A stretch of DNA of 23,662 bases, from the NCBI GenBank assembly GCA_035266845.1, contig DATFMP010000015.1:1-23662 (forward strand), in the 5' to 3' direction. Below the pieces are notes generated by a model. That model ran no database searches. It worked only from the letters and a program-made list of their open reading frames with translations, and was not told the origin of the DNA. Source of the DNA: DATFMP01 sp035266845. Lineage in GTDB: Bacteria; SAR324; JACQKK01. A program made the position numbers and the translations under genes. This document shows, piece after piece, positions 6,267-12,307 of the stretch (the stretch's first letter is position 1; every line of letters begins with the position of its first letter).

Positions 6267-6887
6267 GGGGCGATCCTCCTGGTGTGGGATGGACGGGGAC
6301 GGGATGGCGATGCGGCCCCCCTGCACGGGCAGGGCGAAGGCGCGGGCGGCCTCGCAGGCGATGGGCGCCGGGTCGGTGGGTGCGGCGCCCGCGCTGGCCA
6401 GGTAGGCAGCGAGATCGCGCAGGTTGGTGACGGCCGGGAGATCGGCCCCCAGCAACGCCACGGCCTTGAGGGCTTTGCCCAGCCGCCGCCCGCCGGCGCG
6501 CACGTCGAAGTACAGCTCCGCCGAAACGCGACGGTAGCGGCCCGCGCGGATGGCCTGCAGCACCACGGGCGGCACGCCCGCGAAGCGAGCCAGCAGCTTG
6601 TCCCCGCGCACCCAGAGGCGCTGCACCCAGCCCAGGGCCGGGTCGCCGTCGCGTTGGCCGAGCAGGGTCTGGCCCTCGTCGTGGCCGAACTTGAGCGGCG
6701 GCTTGAGCTGCGCGTGCAGGCGCCGGAAGTTGCGCGCGATCTCGTGCAGGTCGCGGCGGGTGAAGCGCTCGCCGTTCCACACGCCGGCGCTGAAGATCTC
6801 CGCGTCGATGATGTGGCCGGACGGCGCCGCCGTCGGGTCGGGCGCGGGCGGAGCGGCGGGCGATGGTTCAGGCTTCGGTGCGGGCAT
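5745..6887 (-). CDS. Mu I-type prohead protease with C-terminal scaffold
   Basis: This 380-residue protein starts MPAPKPEPSPAA. After a Pro/Ala-rich leader, a protease domain spans about residues 24-200: GHIIDAEIFSAGVWNGERF, then FGHDEGQTLLGQR (His69) and GRYRRVSAELYF (Ser122), the His/Ser pattern of Mu I-like head maturation proteases. From residue 208 on, a helical, charged segment (AELQAELAELRAYKERSE) resembles scaffolds. It lies between portal and decoration/capsid genes. The starting ATG is 57 nt after the portal stop; an earlier in-frame start at 7082 would overlap the portal gene extensively. The protease would cleave scaffold and capsid N-termini during prohead maturation. Confidence 0.8.
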   Translation of the reverse strand: MPAPKPEPSPAAPPAPDPTAAPSGHIIDAEIFSAGVWNGERFTRRDLHEIARNFRRLHAQLKPPLKFGHDEGQTLLGQRDGDPALGWVQRLWVRGDKLLARFAGVPPVVLQAIRAGRYRRVSAELYFDVRAGGRRLGKALKAVALLGADLPAVTNLRDLAAYLASAGAAPTDPAPIACEAARAFALPVQGGRIAIPSPSIPHQEDRPMTEPGTAPELQAELAELRAYKERSEARHATERQRRTSEAFRGAREAAAGFCAAQAQAGRLPPHLHERLLAELDGQARTFAEGQPLRVSFDWVRRFIEATPPVLPAGEVAHAAPPEATLGGAEPPDPNPSVTLARLASNAMAELNLSYGEASAYVLRTQPALARAYRDFTCNPG

Positions 6888-6943
6888 GGGGCTCCGGGTG
6901 CTGGGGGTCGTGGCAATGGGCTCGGACGCAGGGCCGCCAGCGC

Positions 6944-8239
6944 TCAACCCGCGCCACCGGCGGGGCCGGTGGGGCCGGCGGTGGGCGGCTCGGCGCGGGC
7001 GGGGAAGCCCAGCAGCTCGCGCACGAAGGCTTCGTCCAGGCGCGACGGCGTGACGGTGCCGCCGCGCACGGCCTCCAGCCAAGCCTTGGCGAACTCGCGG
7101 CGCTGGTCGGTGGTGAGCGGCTCGAAGGCGAACAGGGGCGGATCGTCCAGGCCGAAGTTCCAGCGCGCCAGCTCGCGGAAGAGCTGCTCGTTGAGCGTAT
7201 CGGCCAGGGCATCCGCCACGCTGCCCAGCACGAGGAAGAAGGTCTCGAGCTGCGTGCGGCTCTGGCTGTAGCTACCGGTCTGGCCGGGCTCGGAGAAGCC
7301 CAGCAGGTTCGGTACCAACAGGGCCTTGGCCATGGCCTTGTCGCGGGCGGCCACGGCGCGCTCGAAGGCGTCCGTGCTGGGGGCGGAGACCATCTCCAGC
7401 TCCACGCTGCCGGGCGTGATGATGGAGGTCTGCGTGTTCAGGTGCTGCATGACGCGCTTGAGCTCCTCGCGCTCCACGGCGGAGAGCGGGCCGTTGATGC
7501 GGCCGTGTACGAAGCCCGCGGCCATGCGCTCCAGGTAGATGTTCCAGAAGCCGAGGATGTTCTCTTTTGCCCACCAGTGGCGGTGACAGGCGCGCAGGTC
7601 GGATTCGCCGTACTGCGGGTGCACCTCCGGCCGGTTGACGTGGTGCAGGAAGCGCCCCGGCGCCAGGCGCGCGCGACGCGGCCCCTGCTGCTGCCAGAGC
7701 CCCGTGCGGTTGCCGTGGGCATCCACCTCGAAGGTGAAGGTCTCCGGCGGGCGCAGCTTGAGGGCGGAGAGCCCCCAGCGGGTGCGGCCCCGCCAGCGCA
7801 CCGGGGCGTAGACCTTCTCCACGAGGCTGAAGCCATACACCTGGCTGGTGAGCAGGTGCCCCAGGGCCTGCTGGAAGGAGCCGGCGAGCTGCTTTTCCAG
7901 CACGAAGCGGAAGAACGCCGCGCAGCGCCGCTGGGCCGCATCGTCCCGCGCCAGGTGGAAGCGCCAGCCGCGGCCGGTCACGACGGCCTGCTTGAGCGCC
8001 ACCAGGGCGCGGATCTGGTCGTCGTGCAGCATGCGCCCATAGACGCCGTAGCCGCGCCGCCAGACCAGCTCGTCCGGATTCCAGCGCTGCAGGGGCACGG
8101 TGCCGAAGAACAGCCCGTCCGCCCAGGCCACCTCGCCGGGTCGCGGTGCATCCGCCGATGGCGCATCCGGTGCCGGGAGCGCGGCGAGCCGCCGCGGGCG
8201 GGGACGCAGGGCTTGGCCCATCCGGTCAATCCAGTTCAC
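6944..8239 (-). CDS. Portal protein, DUF935/Mu gp29 type
   Basis: This 431-residue protein starts with GTG (MNWIDRMGQALRPRPRR) and has GAGGA just upstream. The start lies inside the end of the large terminase gene (14-bp overlap). Features of the DUF935 family are visible: LHDDQIRALVALKQAVVTGRGW near residue 72, FVLEKQLAGSFQQAL, SLVEKVYAPVRW, and a long helix-rich middle (AVAARDKAMAKALLVPNLLG, then SYSQSRTQLETFF). The C-terminus is Ala/Pro/Gly-rich. A ring of twelve such subunits forms the DNA entry vertex. No Mu gp30/SPP1 gp7-like minor head gene follows, although one usually does. Confidence 0.85.
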   Translation of the reverse strand: MNWIDRMGQALRPRPRRLAALPAPDAPSADAPRPGEVAWADGLFFGTVPLQRWNPDELVWRRGYGVYGRMLHDDQIRALVALKQAVVTGRGWRFHLARDDAAQRRCAAFFRFVLEKQLAGSFQQALGHLLTSQVYGFSLVEKVYAPVRWRGRTRWGLSALKLRPPETFTFEVDAHGNRTGLWQQQGPRRARLAPGRFLHHVNRPEVHPQYGESDLRACHRHWWAKENILGFWNIYLERMAAGFVHGRINGPLSAVEREELKRVMQHLNTQTSIITPGSVELEMVSAPSTDAFERAVAARDKAMAKALLVPNLLGFSEPGQTGSYSQSRTQLETFFLVLGSVADALADTLNEQLFRELARWNFGLDDPPLFAFEPLTTDQRREFAKAWLEAVRGGTVTPSRLDEAFVRELLGFPARAEPPTAGPTGPAGGAG

Positions 8240-9518
8240 GGGTCCTCATGGGTGCGCCGAGGATGAAGTCGCCGCCGCCGCGCGTGGCCATGCCCCAGCA
8301 GCACAGGGCCAGGGCCAGCACGCAGTCGTCGTGCTCGTGATAGCCGCCGGTGCGCACGTTCCCGGCGGAGGTCAGCTCGTAGCGAAAGGCGCGCAGCTCG
8401 CGCAGGGTCTGCTCGTGCGGCAGGAAGCGCAGCTCCTCCCGCTCCAGGGCAATGGCCAGGTGATCCACCAGGCGCTGCTTGGTGGGGGCGCTGAAGCGCA
8501 CGCGCTGCACGGGCAGGCCCTCCGCCTCCAGGGCATCGCAGACCGGATCGCCCAGGCCGGTGGCATCCACCACCAGCGGTGCATCGCCATAGCGACGGGA
8601 GAGCGCGGACAGGCGCGCCTGCTGCACGGGCCAGGGCAGCCGCTGGAAGCGCTCGCAGGCGATGGCGGTGCGGCTGTCCACCCGGCCCACCCAGGCGGCG
8701 GTCCAATCCTGGTGGCGGCCCAGGTCGATGCCGATCACGTACGCCGCGCGGGGATCGGGCGCGGGCTCCGGCTCCGCGGTGGCGCAGCGCTCGGGCTCGC
8801 GAAACACGGCGCCGGCGTCGTCCACGAACTCGGCCAGAATCTCCTGGCGCCACACGCGGTCGGGCACCTCGCGGTGCACGTTCTCCAGCCATGTGGCGCT
8901 GACGCGAGGATTGACCGTGGACGGGTGGCGGAAGCTGGCCCACTCCGTCCGGGCGGGGTCCTGCCCCCACTCGTACATCTGCTGGAACAGGCCGCGGCCC
9001 TTGGGCGCGCCGACCAGGAACACCTGGGCATGGGGCGATTCCATCACCATGGGCAGCAGCGTCTCGTAGTAGAGCCGTTCGTCGCGGAGCAGATGGCCGG
9101 CCTCGTTGATCCAGAGAAAGTCGTAGCCGAACCCTTCGAGCAGCTCCGGGCGCTGGGCGGAGCCGAAGTCGCACGTGGAGCCGTCCTGGAACGCCAGCAC
9201 GAAGGCCCGCGCATCGAAGCGCCAGCGCGTGCCGCGAAGCTGGGGGGCGAAGTAGCGCTGCACGTAGCGCACGACGTGGCGCTGGATCAGATCGACCCAC
9301 AGGTGGCGCGAGGGCAGGGCGTCCGGCCGGTGCGCCAGCTCCACCAGGCGCAGCACGGCACCGTAGGTACCGCCCGCGCGCCGGCCCTTCACGTAGACAA
9401 CGTGCTTGGCGTCGTTGTGAAAGACCGGCCGCTGGTGGGGCAGGTGACGGCACTCAGCCGCCGGGCTCCTGCGGGGAGGGATTGCCCCGGTCCACGTCGC
9501 CCTGCTCGATCTCCCCAC
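8226..9518 (-). CDS. Terminase large subunit
   Basis: This protein of about 430 residues packages phage DNA. The ATPase half has a loop at residues 44-52 (KGRRAGGTY) where Walker A should be, Walker B FLWINEAG (Glu139) and a coupling-type motif VGAPKGRG (169-176). The nuclease half has VIGIDLGRHQDW (Asp265), LVVDATGLGDP (Asp318) and HEHDDCVLALAL (Asp397/398), the RNase H-like acidic set. The P-loop lacks the usual GK[S/T] lysine, with Gly in its place, and an upstream Lys44 may substitute. The start is uncertain: GTG 9518 overlaps the small terminase gene by 65 nt, and no ATG lies nearer before the conserved region. It is Mu gp28-like in context. Confidence 0.85.
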   Translation of the reverse strand: MGRSSRATWTGAIPPRRSPAAECRHLPHQRPVFHNDAKHVVYVKGRRAGGTYGAVLRLVELAHRPDALPSRHLWVDLIQRHVVRYVQRYFAPQLRGTRWRFDARAFVLAFQDGSTCDFGSAQRPELLEGFGYDFLWINEAGHLLRDERLYYETLLPMVMESPHAQVFLVGAPKGRGLFQQMYEWGQDPARTEWASFRHPSTVNPRVSATWLENVHREVPDRVWRQEILAEFVDDAGAVFREPERCATAEPEPAPDPRAAYVIGIDLGRHQDWTAAWVGRVDSRTAIACERFQRLPWPVQQARLSALSRRYGDAPLVVDATGLGDPVCDALEAEGLPVQRVRFSAPTKQRLVDHLAIALEREELRFLPHEQTLRELRAFRYELTSAGNVRTGGYHEHDDCVLALALCCWGMATRGGGDFILGAPMRTRELD

Positions 9519-9990
9519 CTTCCTCCCCCCACGGATCTCCCAGGCGCGCCAGCACCTGCGTCTGTGCCGTAACGCGCCCCTGCAGCGCGGCTTCGTACTG
9601 GGCCTGCTTGATGCGGGCCCGCCCCAGGAGCTGCCCCTCGCGGAAGGCCTCCATGAGCTGGCGCTCCGCCCGCGGCTTCAGCCGCCCGGGCAGCCGCAGC
9701 AGGGCGCGAATCTCCGCCTCGTCCAGACCCCGTGCCGCCAGCTCCCGCACGCGCTCCTCCAGCGGCACGTCGTCCGGCGCGTCGGGCCCCACGGCATCGA
9801 GGCCGGTGAGGCCCTCCGGTGCGGAGCGAGCTGCCTTGGCGCGGCGGGGCCGCGGGGCGAAGGGCACCACGGCGCCGGGTGCTTCCGGAGCAGGGTGCGG
9901 GGTGGTACCGGGGGCGGGGCCGGGTGGGTGCTCCGGGCCGGCGTCGTCCTCGCGGCCGTCGCGGCCATTGCCGTTGGCGCCGTCGCTCAT
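9454..9990 (-). CDS. Small terminase-like DNA-binding protein
   Basis: This 178-residue protein starts MSDGANGNGRDGRED. The first 70 residues are a disordered Gly/Pro/Asp region and a basic patch (RPRRAKAAR). From about residue 85 a helix-turn-helix-like segment (RVRELAARGLDEAEIRALL) is followed by AFREGQLLGRARIKQAQYEAA and the segment GRVTAQTQVLARLGD. This is the arrangement of the short terminase/phage DNA-binding proteins that precede the large subunit. GGAGG lies 3-4 nt before the ATG. It is the first gene after the promoter at 10162-10190, with a leader of about 165 nt. It would recognise DNA for packaging. Confidence 0.7.
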   Translation of the reverse strand: MSDGANGNGRDGREDDAGPEHPPGPAPGTTPHPAPEAPGAVVPFAPRPRRAKAARSAPEGLTGLDAVGPDAPDDVPLEERVRELAARGLDEAEIRALLRLPGRLKPRAERQLMEAFREGQLLGRARIKQAQYEAALQGRVTAQTQVLARLGDPWGEEGGEIEQGDVDRGNPSPQEPGG

Positions 9991-10161
9991 GCGCCTCCAG
10001 CGGCCGCCGGGCCGAGGGACCGGACGCGCGGGCGACCATCCATGCAACGGACTGCCCGGCGGTGGAAGGAAAACCAGAACATACGTACACCATCTGAAGC
10101 CAAAAGAAAGGAGACCCGGCGGATCTCCCAACGGGGCCTCACGGCCCGCTCACTTGGGATG
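9991..10161 (-). promoter_or_regulatory. Untranslated leader of the phage cassette
   Basis: The stretch between the predicted transcription start (near 10155) and the small terminase ATG is about 165 nt. I see no gene in it. An in-frame upstream extension to 10131 starts from a poor codon and gives an unlikely peptide. Nothing clearly resembles a riboswitch. Confidence 0.35.
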
Positions 10162-10190
10162 ATTATGCAGCAATATCAGTGCATTGGCAA
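10162..10190 (-). promoter_or_regulatory. Sigma70-like promoter for the phage cassette
   Basis: On the minus strand TTGCCA (10190-10185) and CATAAT (10167-10162) are separated by exactly 17 bp; each matches consensus at five of six bases. It points into the small terminase gene. It is the clearest promoter in the window and lies in a locally lower-G+C pocket. A phased repeat array abuts its -35 box. Confidence 0.65.
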
Positions 10191-10191
10191 G

Positions 10192-10241
10192 GGACAAGAC
10201 CGGACACATGCGGACGCACAGGGACAGATGCGGGCCCAAGC
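10192..10241. promoter_or_regulatory. Five phased decamers upstream of the cassette promoter
   Basis: The motif GGACA or a close variant recurs at 10192, 10202, 10212 (GGACG) and 10222, and GGGCC follows at 10232, each exactly 10 bp apart. Copies two and four agree at nine of ten positions (GGACACATGC, GGACAGATGC). The array begins one base from the -35 box. One-turn phasing upstream of a -35 is what an activator bound along one face of the helix would use. No known factor is assigned. Confidence 0.5.
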
Positions 10242-10352
10242 CAACAGCCGCCCTGTCGCGGGAACTGCGGCGAGCGGGACCAAACAGCTAGGGGGAAGGG
10301 CGCCGGACCGACAACGGTCGTGAGGACAACATAGCCAATGACGGACAGGTGG

Positions 10353-10490
10353 TGGAGGAGGGCGGCGCTGCCTCCCTCCTCCATACCTCCACCCTCCGGC
10401 AGGGGCCAGCGGCCCCTGCACCCGCAACAAGTGGAGTCAAGGGGGCCTGCCCCCCTTGCGGGGAAGTCCGAGGGGGCGGAGCCCCCTCGG
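10353..10490 (+). repeat. Composite hairpin repeat, copy D, downstream of atpE
   Basis: This is the most complete copy. It has a TGGAGGAGG/CCTCCTCCA stem (10353-10383), GCAGGGGCC/GGCCCCTGC (10399-10419), AAGGGGG/CCCCCTT (10439-10458) and CCGAGGGGGC/GCCCCCTCGG (10468-10490). It follows the atpE stop by about 26 bp. The last hairpin could block read-through or protect mRNA ends, but no T-tract is present, so it is not a classical terminator. Confidence 0.85.
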
Positions 10491-10516
10491 ATCACAACTC
10501 AAGACGGGAGGCTGTC

Positions 10517-10822
10517 CTAGATCTTGCCTTGCAGGATGAAGGCGATGACCAGGGCGTAGATGACCAGCGACTCGATGAGCGCCAGACCGACGATCATCGG
10601 GGTGAAGATGCGGTCGGCCGCGCTGGGGTTGCGGGCGATACCCTCCATGGCGGAGGCCACCGCGAGGCCCTGGCCGATACCGCCGATGCCGGCGGCAATG
10701 CCGATGCCCAGACCGGCGCCCAGCGCCAGGCCCAGGTTGGTCAGCTCGCCCGTGGCCGCATACAGCGGGGAGGCCACGACCAGCAGGAGAATGCCGAGAA
10801 TGAACAGAGATTTGCGTTTCAT
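10517..10822 (-). CDS. atpE: ATP synthase F0 subunit c
   Basis: This 101-residue protein forms the rotating proteolipid ring. A leader-like hydrophobic segment (KRKSLFILGILLLVVASPLYA, residues 2-22) precedes the usual two helices. The first carries GIGGIGQGLA (Gln51). The polar loop has GIARNPSA (Arg64). The second carries VGLALIESLVIYALVIAF with the ion-binding Glu84. Gln51, Glu84, Ser85 and Tyr89 together correspond to ligands of Na+-type rings, but the Thr after Ser is Leu, so ion choice is open. AAGG lies 7 nt before the ATG. It is last in an atpZ-I-B-E group; no F1 gene or subunit b is nearby. Confidence 0.93.
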   Translation of the reverse strand: MKRKSLFILGILLLVVASPLYAATGELTNLGLALGAGLGIGIAAGIGGIGQGLAVASAMEGIARNPSAADRIFTPMIVGLALIESLVIYALVIAFILQGKI

Positions 10823-10854
10823 CGCATGCCTTGTAGATGACCGAACTGCACAGA

Positions 10855-11565
10855 TTAATGGGGATGTGACAGCGCGTCCTGGAAGTAGACGGCCGACAGA
10901 ATGACGAAGATGAACGTTTGCAGGAACGCTACAAACACGCCCAGGCCCATGAAGGGCACGGGCAACCCGAGAGCCAGCAGAGCGCTGAAGACCGCCACGA
11001 CCTTATGATCCCCGGTCATGTTACCGAACAGACGCACAGAGAGGGAAAGGGGACGCACCAGGTGACTGATGATCTCGATGGGGAACATCAGCGGTGCCAT
11101 CCACCACACGGGCCCCATGAACTTCTTGATGTAGCTGAAGCCATGGGTGCGGATGCCGATCACGTGAGTCACGAGGAAGGTGATCAGCGCAAGCGTCACG
11201 GTAACATTGTACTGATCGGTGGGCGGACTGAATCCCGGGACTTGCCCGATCAGGTTGTTCGCGAGGATAAAGAAAGAGAAGGTGCCGAGCACGAAGAACA
11301 GCTCGCGCACGCCATGCTCCATGACATCGCCGAACATGCGAATCAGGAGGGAGATGCTCCACTCCGCGAAGGAGGCCAGCGAGATGTGGCCTTCGGGCTC
11401 CAGCATGTCCGTGCCGCGGTACTTGCGGCCGGCGAAGTAGGCAAAGAGGACCAGCAGCACGGAGACGACGAGTGCATCCACCCCCGCCTCCGGATCGATT
11501 CCCCATTCCGCCATCAGGTGTTCCAGCGGCGCGAGGAACAGGGAACCCCAGGTAATCGCTTCCAT
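10855..11565 (-). CDS. atpB: ATP synthase F0 subunit a
   Basis: This 236-residue integral membrane stator subunit provides the ion half-channels against the c ring. The essential arginine is visible in PLSLSVRLFGNMTGDH (Arg178). FFILANNLIGQVPGFSPPTD (about residues 98-117) and the final GLGVFVAFLQTFIFVILSAVYF helix are family hallmarks. Five to six hydrophobic segments are apparent. It lies 32 bp upstream of atpE and 33 bp downstream of atpI, so the group is probably one operon. The start at 11565 is preceded by a tandem 8-bp repeat (11570-11586) instead of a clear Shine-Dalgarno site. Confidence 0.95.
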   Translation of the reverse strand: MEAITWGSLFLAPLEHLMAEWGIDPEAGVDALVVSVLLVLFAYFAGRKYRGTDMLEPEGHISLASFAEWSISLLIRMFGDVMEHGVRELFFVLGTFSFFILANNLIGQVPGFSPPTDQYNVTVTLALITFLVTHVIGIRTHGFSYIKKFMGPVWWMAPLMFPIEIISHLVRPLSLSVRLFGNMTGDHKVVAVFSALLALGLPVPFMGLGVFVAFLQTFIFVILSAVYFQDALSHPH

Positions 11566-11598
11566 GAATTTCGTCCGATTCGTCCGCGGGCAGCCGTG

Positions 11599-12003
11599 CT
11601 AGCTGCGGGCCCGGCGCGGGATCAATGCAAACACGACGCTGGCGATGATGATCGCCGACAATCCCACCAACACGCCCACCGCATCCACGCCCAGGCCCAG
11701 GATTGCATACAGCAGCACCGCCGCTGTGACGGCCACCTTGGCCAGGAACGACAGCATCAGCAGGCTGCGCGTCTGGCTGCCAAAGAGGACTGATTTGACA
11801 GTCCTTTTCGTCCAGTAAAAGTTTAGCAATACAATCAAAAACCCTAGCAATACGCCTACATCGAAGTCAAGGCCGCGCCACCAGAAGCCGGCGATGAGCA
11901 GGGCCGCGCCCGAGGCGATGACCAGCCAGGCGAAGCGGCCCAGGGCAGCCTCCTGGCCGGCGATGACGCGCGCGCGGTCGGGATCGATGACGGGCTCGGT
12001 CAT
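11599..12003 (-). CDS. atpI: ATP synthase-associated protein AtpI
   Basis: This 134-residue membrane protein starts MTEPVIDPDRARVIAG and has four hydrophobic segments (about residues 24-42, 48-63, 78-97 and 101-125). The second is followed by NFYWTKRTVKSVL, typical of the AtpI/subunit I family, which assists c-ring assembly or Mg2+ supply. The ATG overlaps the atpZ stop (ATGA), so the two are coupled. Bases 11786-11860 inside the gene are clearly AT-richer than the surroundings, though the frame is intact. Sequence similarity across this family is weak, and the assignment leans on position. Confidence 0.75.
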   Translation of the reverse strand: MTEPVIDPDRARVIAGQEAALGRFAWLVIASGAALLIAGFWWRGLDFDVGVLLGFLIVLLNFYWTKRTVKSVLFGSQTRSLLMLSFLAKVAVTAAVLLYAILGLGVDAVGVLVGLSAIIIASVVFALIPRRARS

Positions 12004-12233
12004 TTCGGCTCCTCTTTGTTGCGCTCGTTGATCTCGCGCAGCAGGCGATAGATGCTGCGGAACCCAGCCACCATGCCGAAGCCCAGGAAGAGCAGCAGCA
12101 GCCAGGGCTCCGTGCCGAAGCGGCGGTCCAGCCACTGCCCGACGATGAGACCGAGCAGCACGGAGAAGCCCAGTTCCAGGCCCACCGCGCTGAAGCGCAG
12201 GTACTGCTTGAAGCGGTCCGGAGAGGGCGCCAT
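12000..12233 (-). CDS. atpZ: AtpZ/AtpI-family F0F1 accessory protein
   Basis: This 77-residue protein starts MAPSPDRFKQYLRFSAVGL. Two transmembrane helices (about residues 14-34 and 42-60) flank GQWLDRRFGTEPWL, and RSIYRLLREINERNK closes the protein: the layout of the ATPase_gene1 (AtpZ) family. It opens the atp group and overlaps atpI. No Shine-Dalgarno site is clear before this ATG, but no better start is available. It lies 74 bp downstream of hemL, in which I see no promoter, so co-transcription with hemL is possible. Confidence 0.8.
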   Translation of the reverse strand: MAPSPDRFKQYLRFSAVGLELGFSVLLGLIVGQWLDRRFGTEPWLLLLFLGFGMVAGFRSIYRLLREINERNKEEPK

Positions 12234-12307
12234 GGCGTTGGGTGCGGGGTTAAGCCGGCGTGGCGCTCCGTCCGCGAGGGGCCCGCGCGCCGGCGTTTCC
12301 GGAGGCG

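Noticed and set aside
3796..6780. Minus-strand open frame of about 994 codons across protease, decoration and capsid genes
   Set aside because: It is out of frame with recognisable phage proteins and low complexity. Only its last 72 codons (3796-4014) might be a real small gene.
10353..10490. Intrinsic terminator for the atp group
   Set aside because: Stable hairpins are present, but no T-tract follows on the minus strand and the same modules recur elsewhere as a repeat. I kept it as a repeat.
1048..10490. CRISPR array
   Set aside because: The copies are kilobases apart, imperfect, self-complementary and lack regular spacers.
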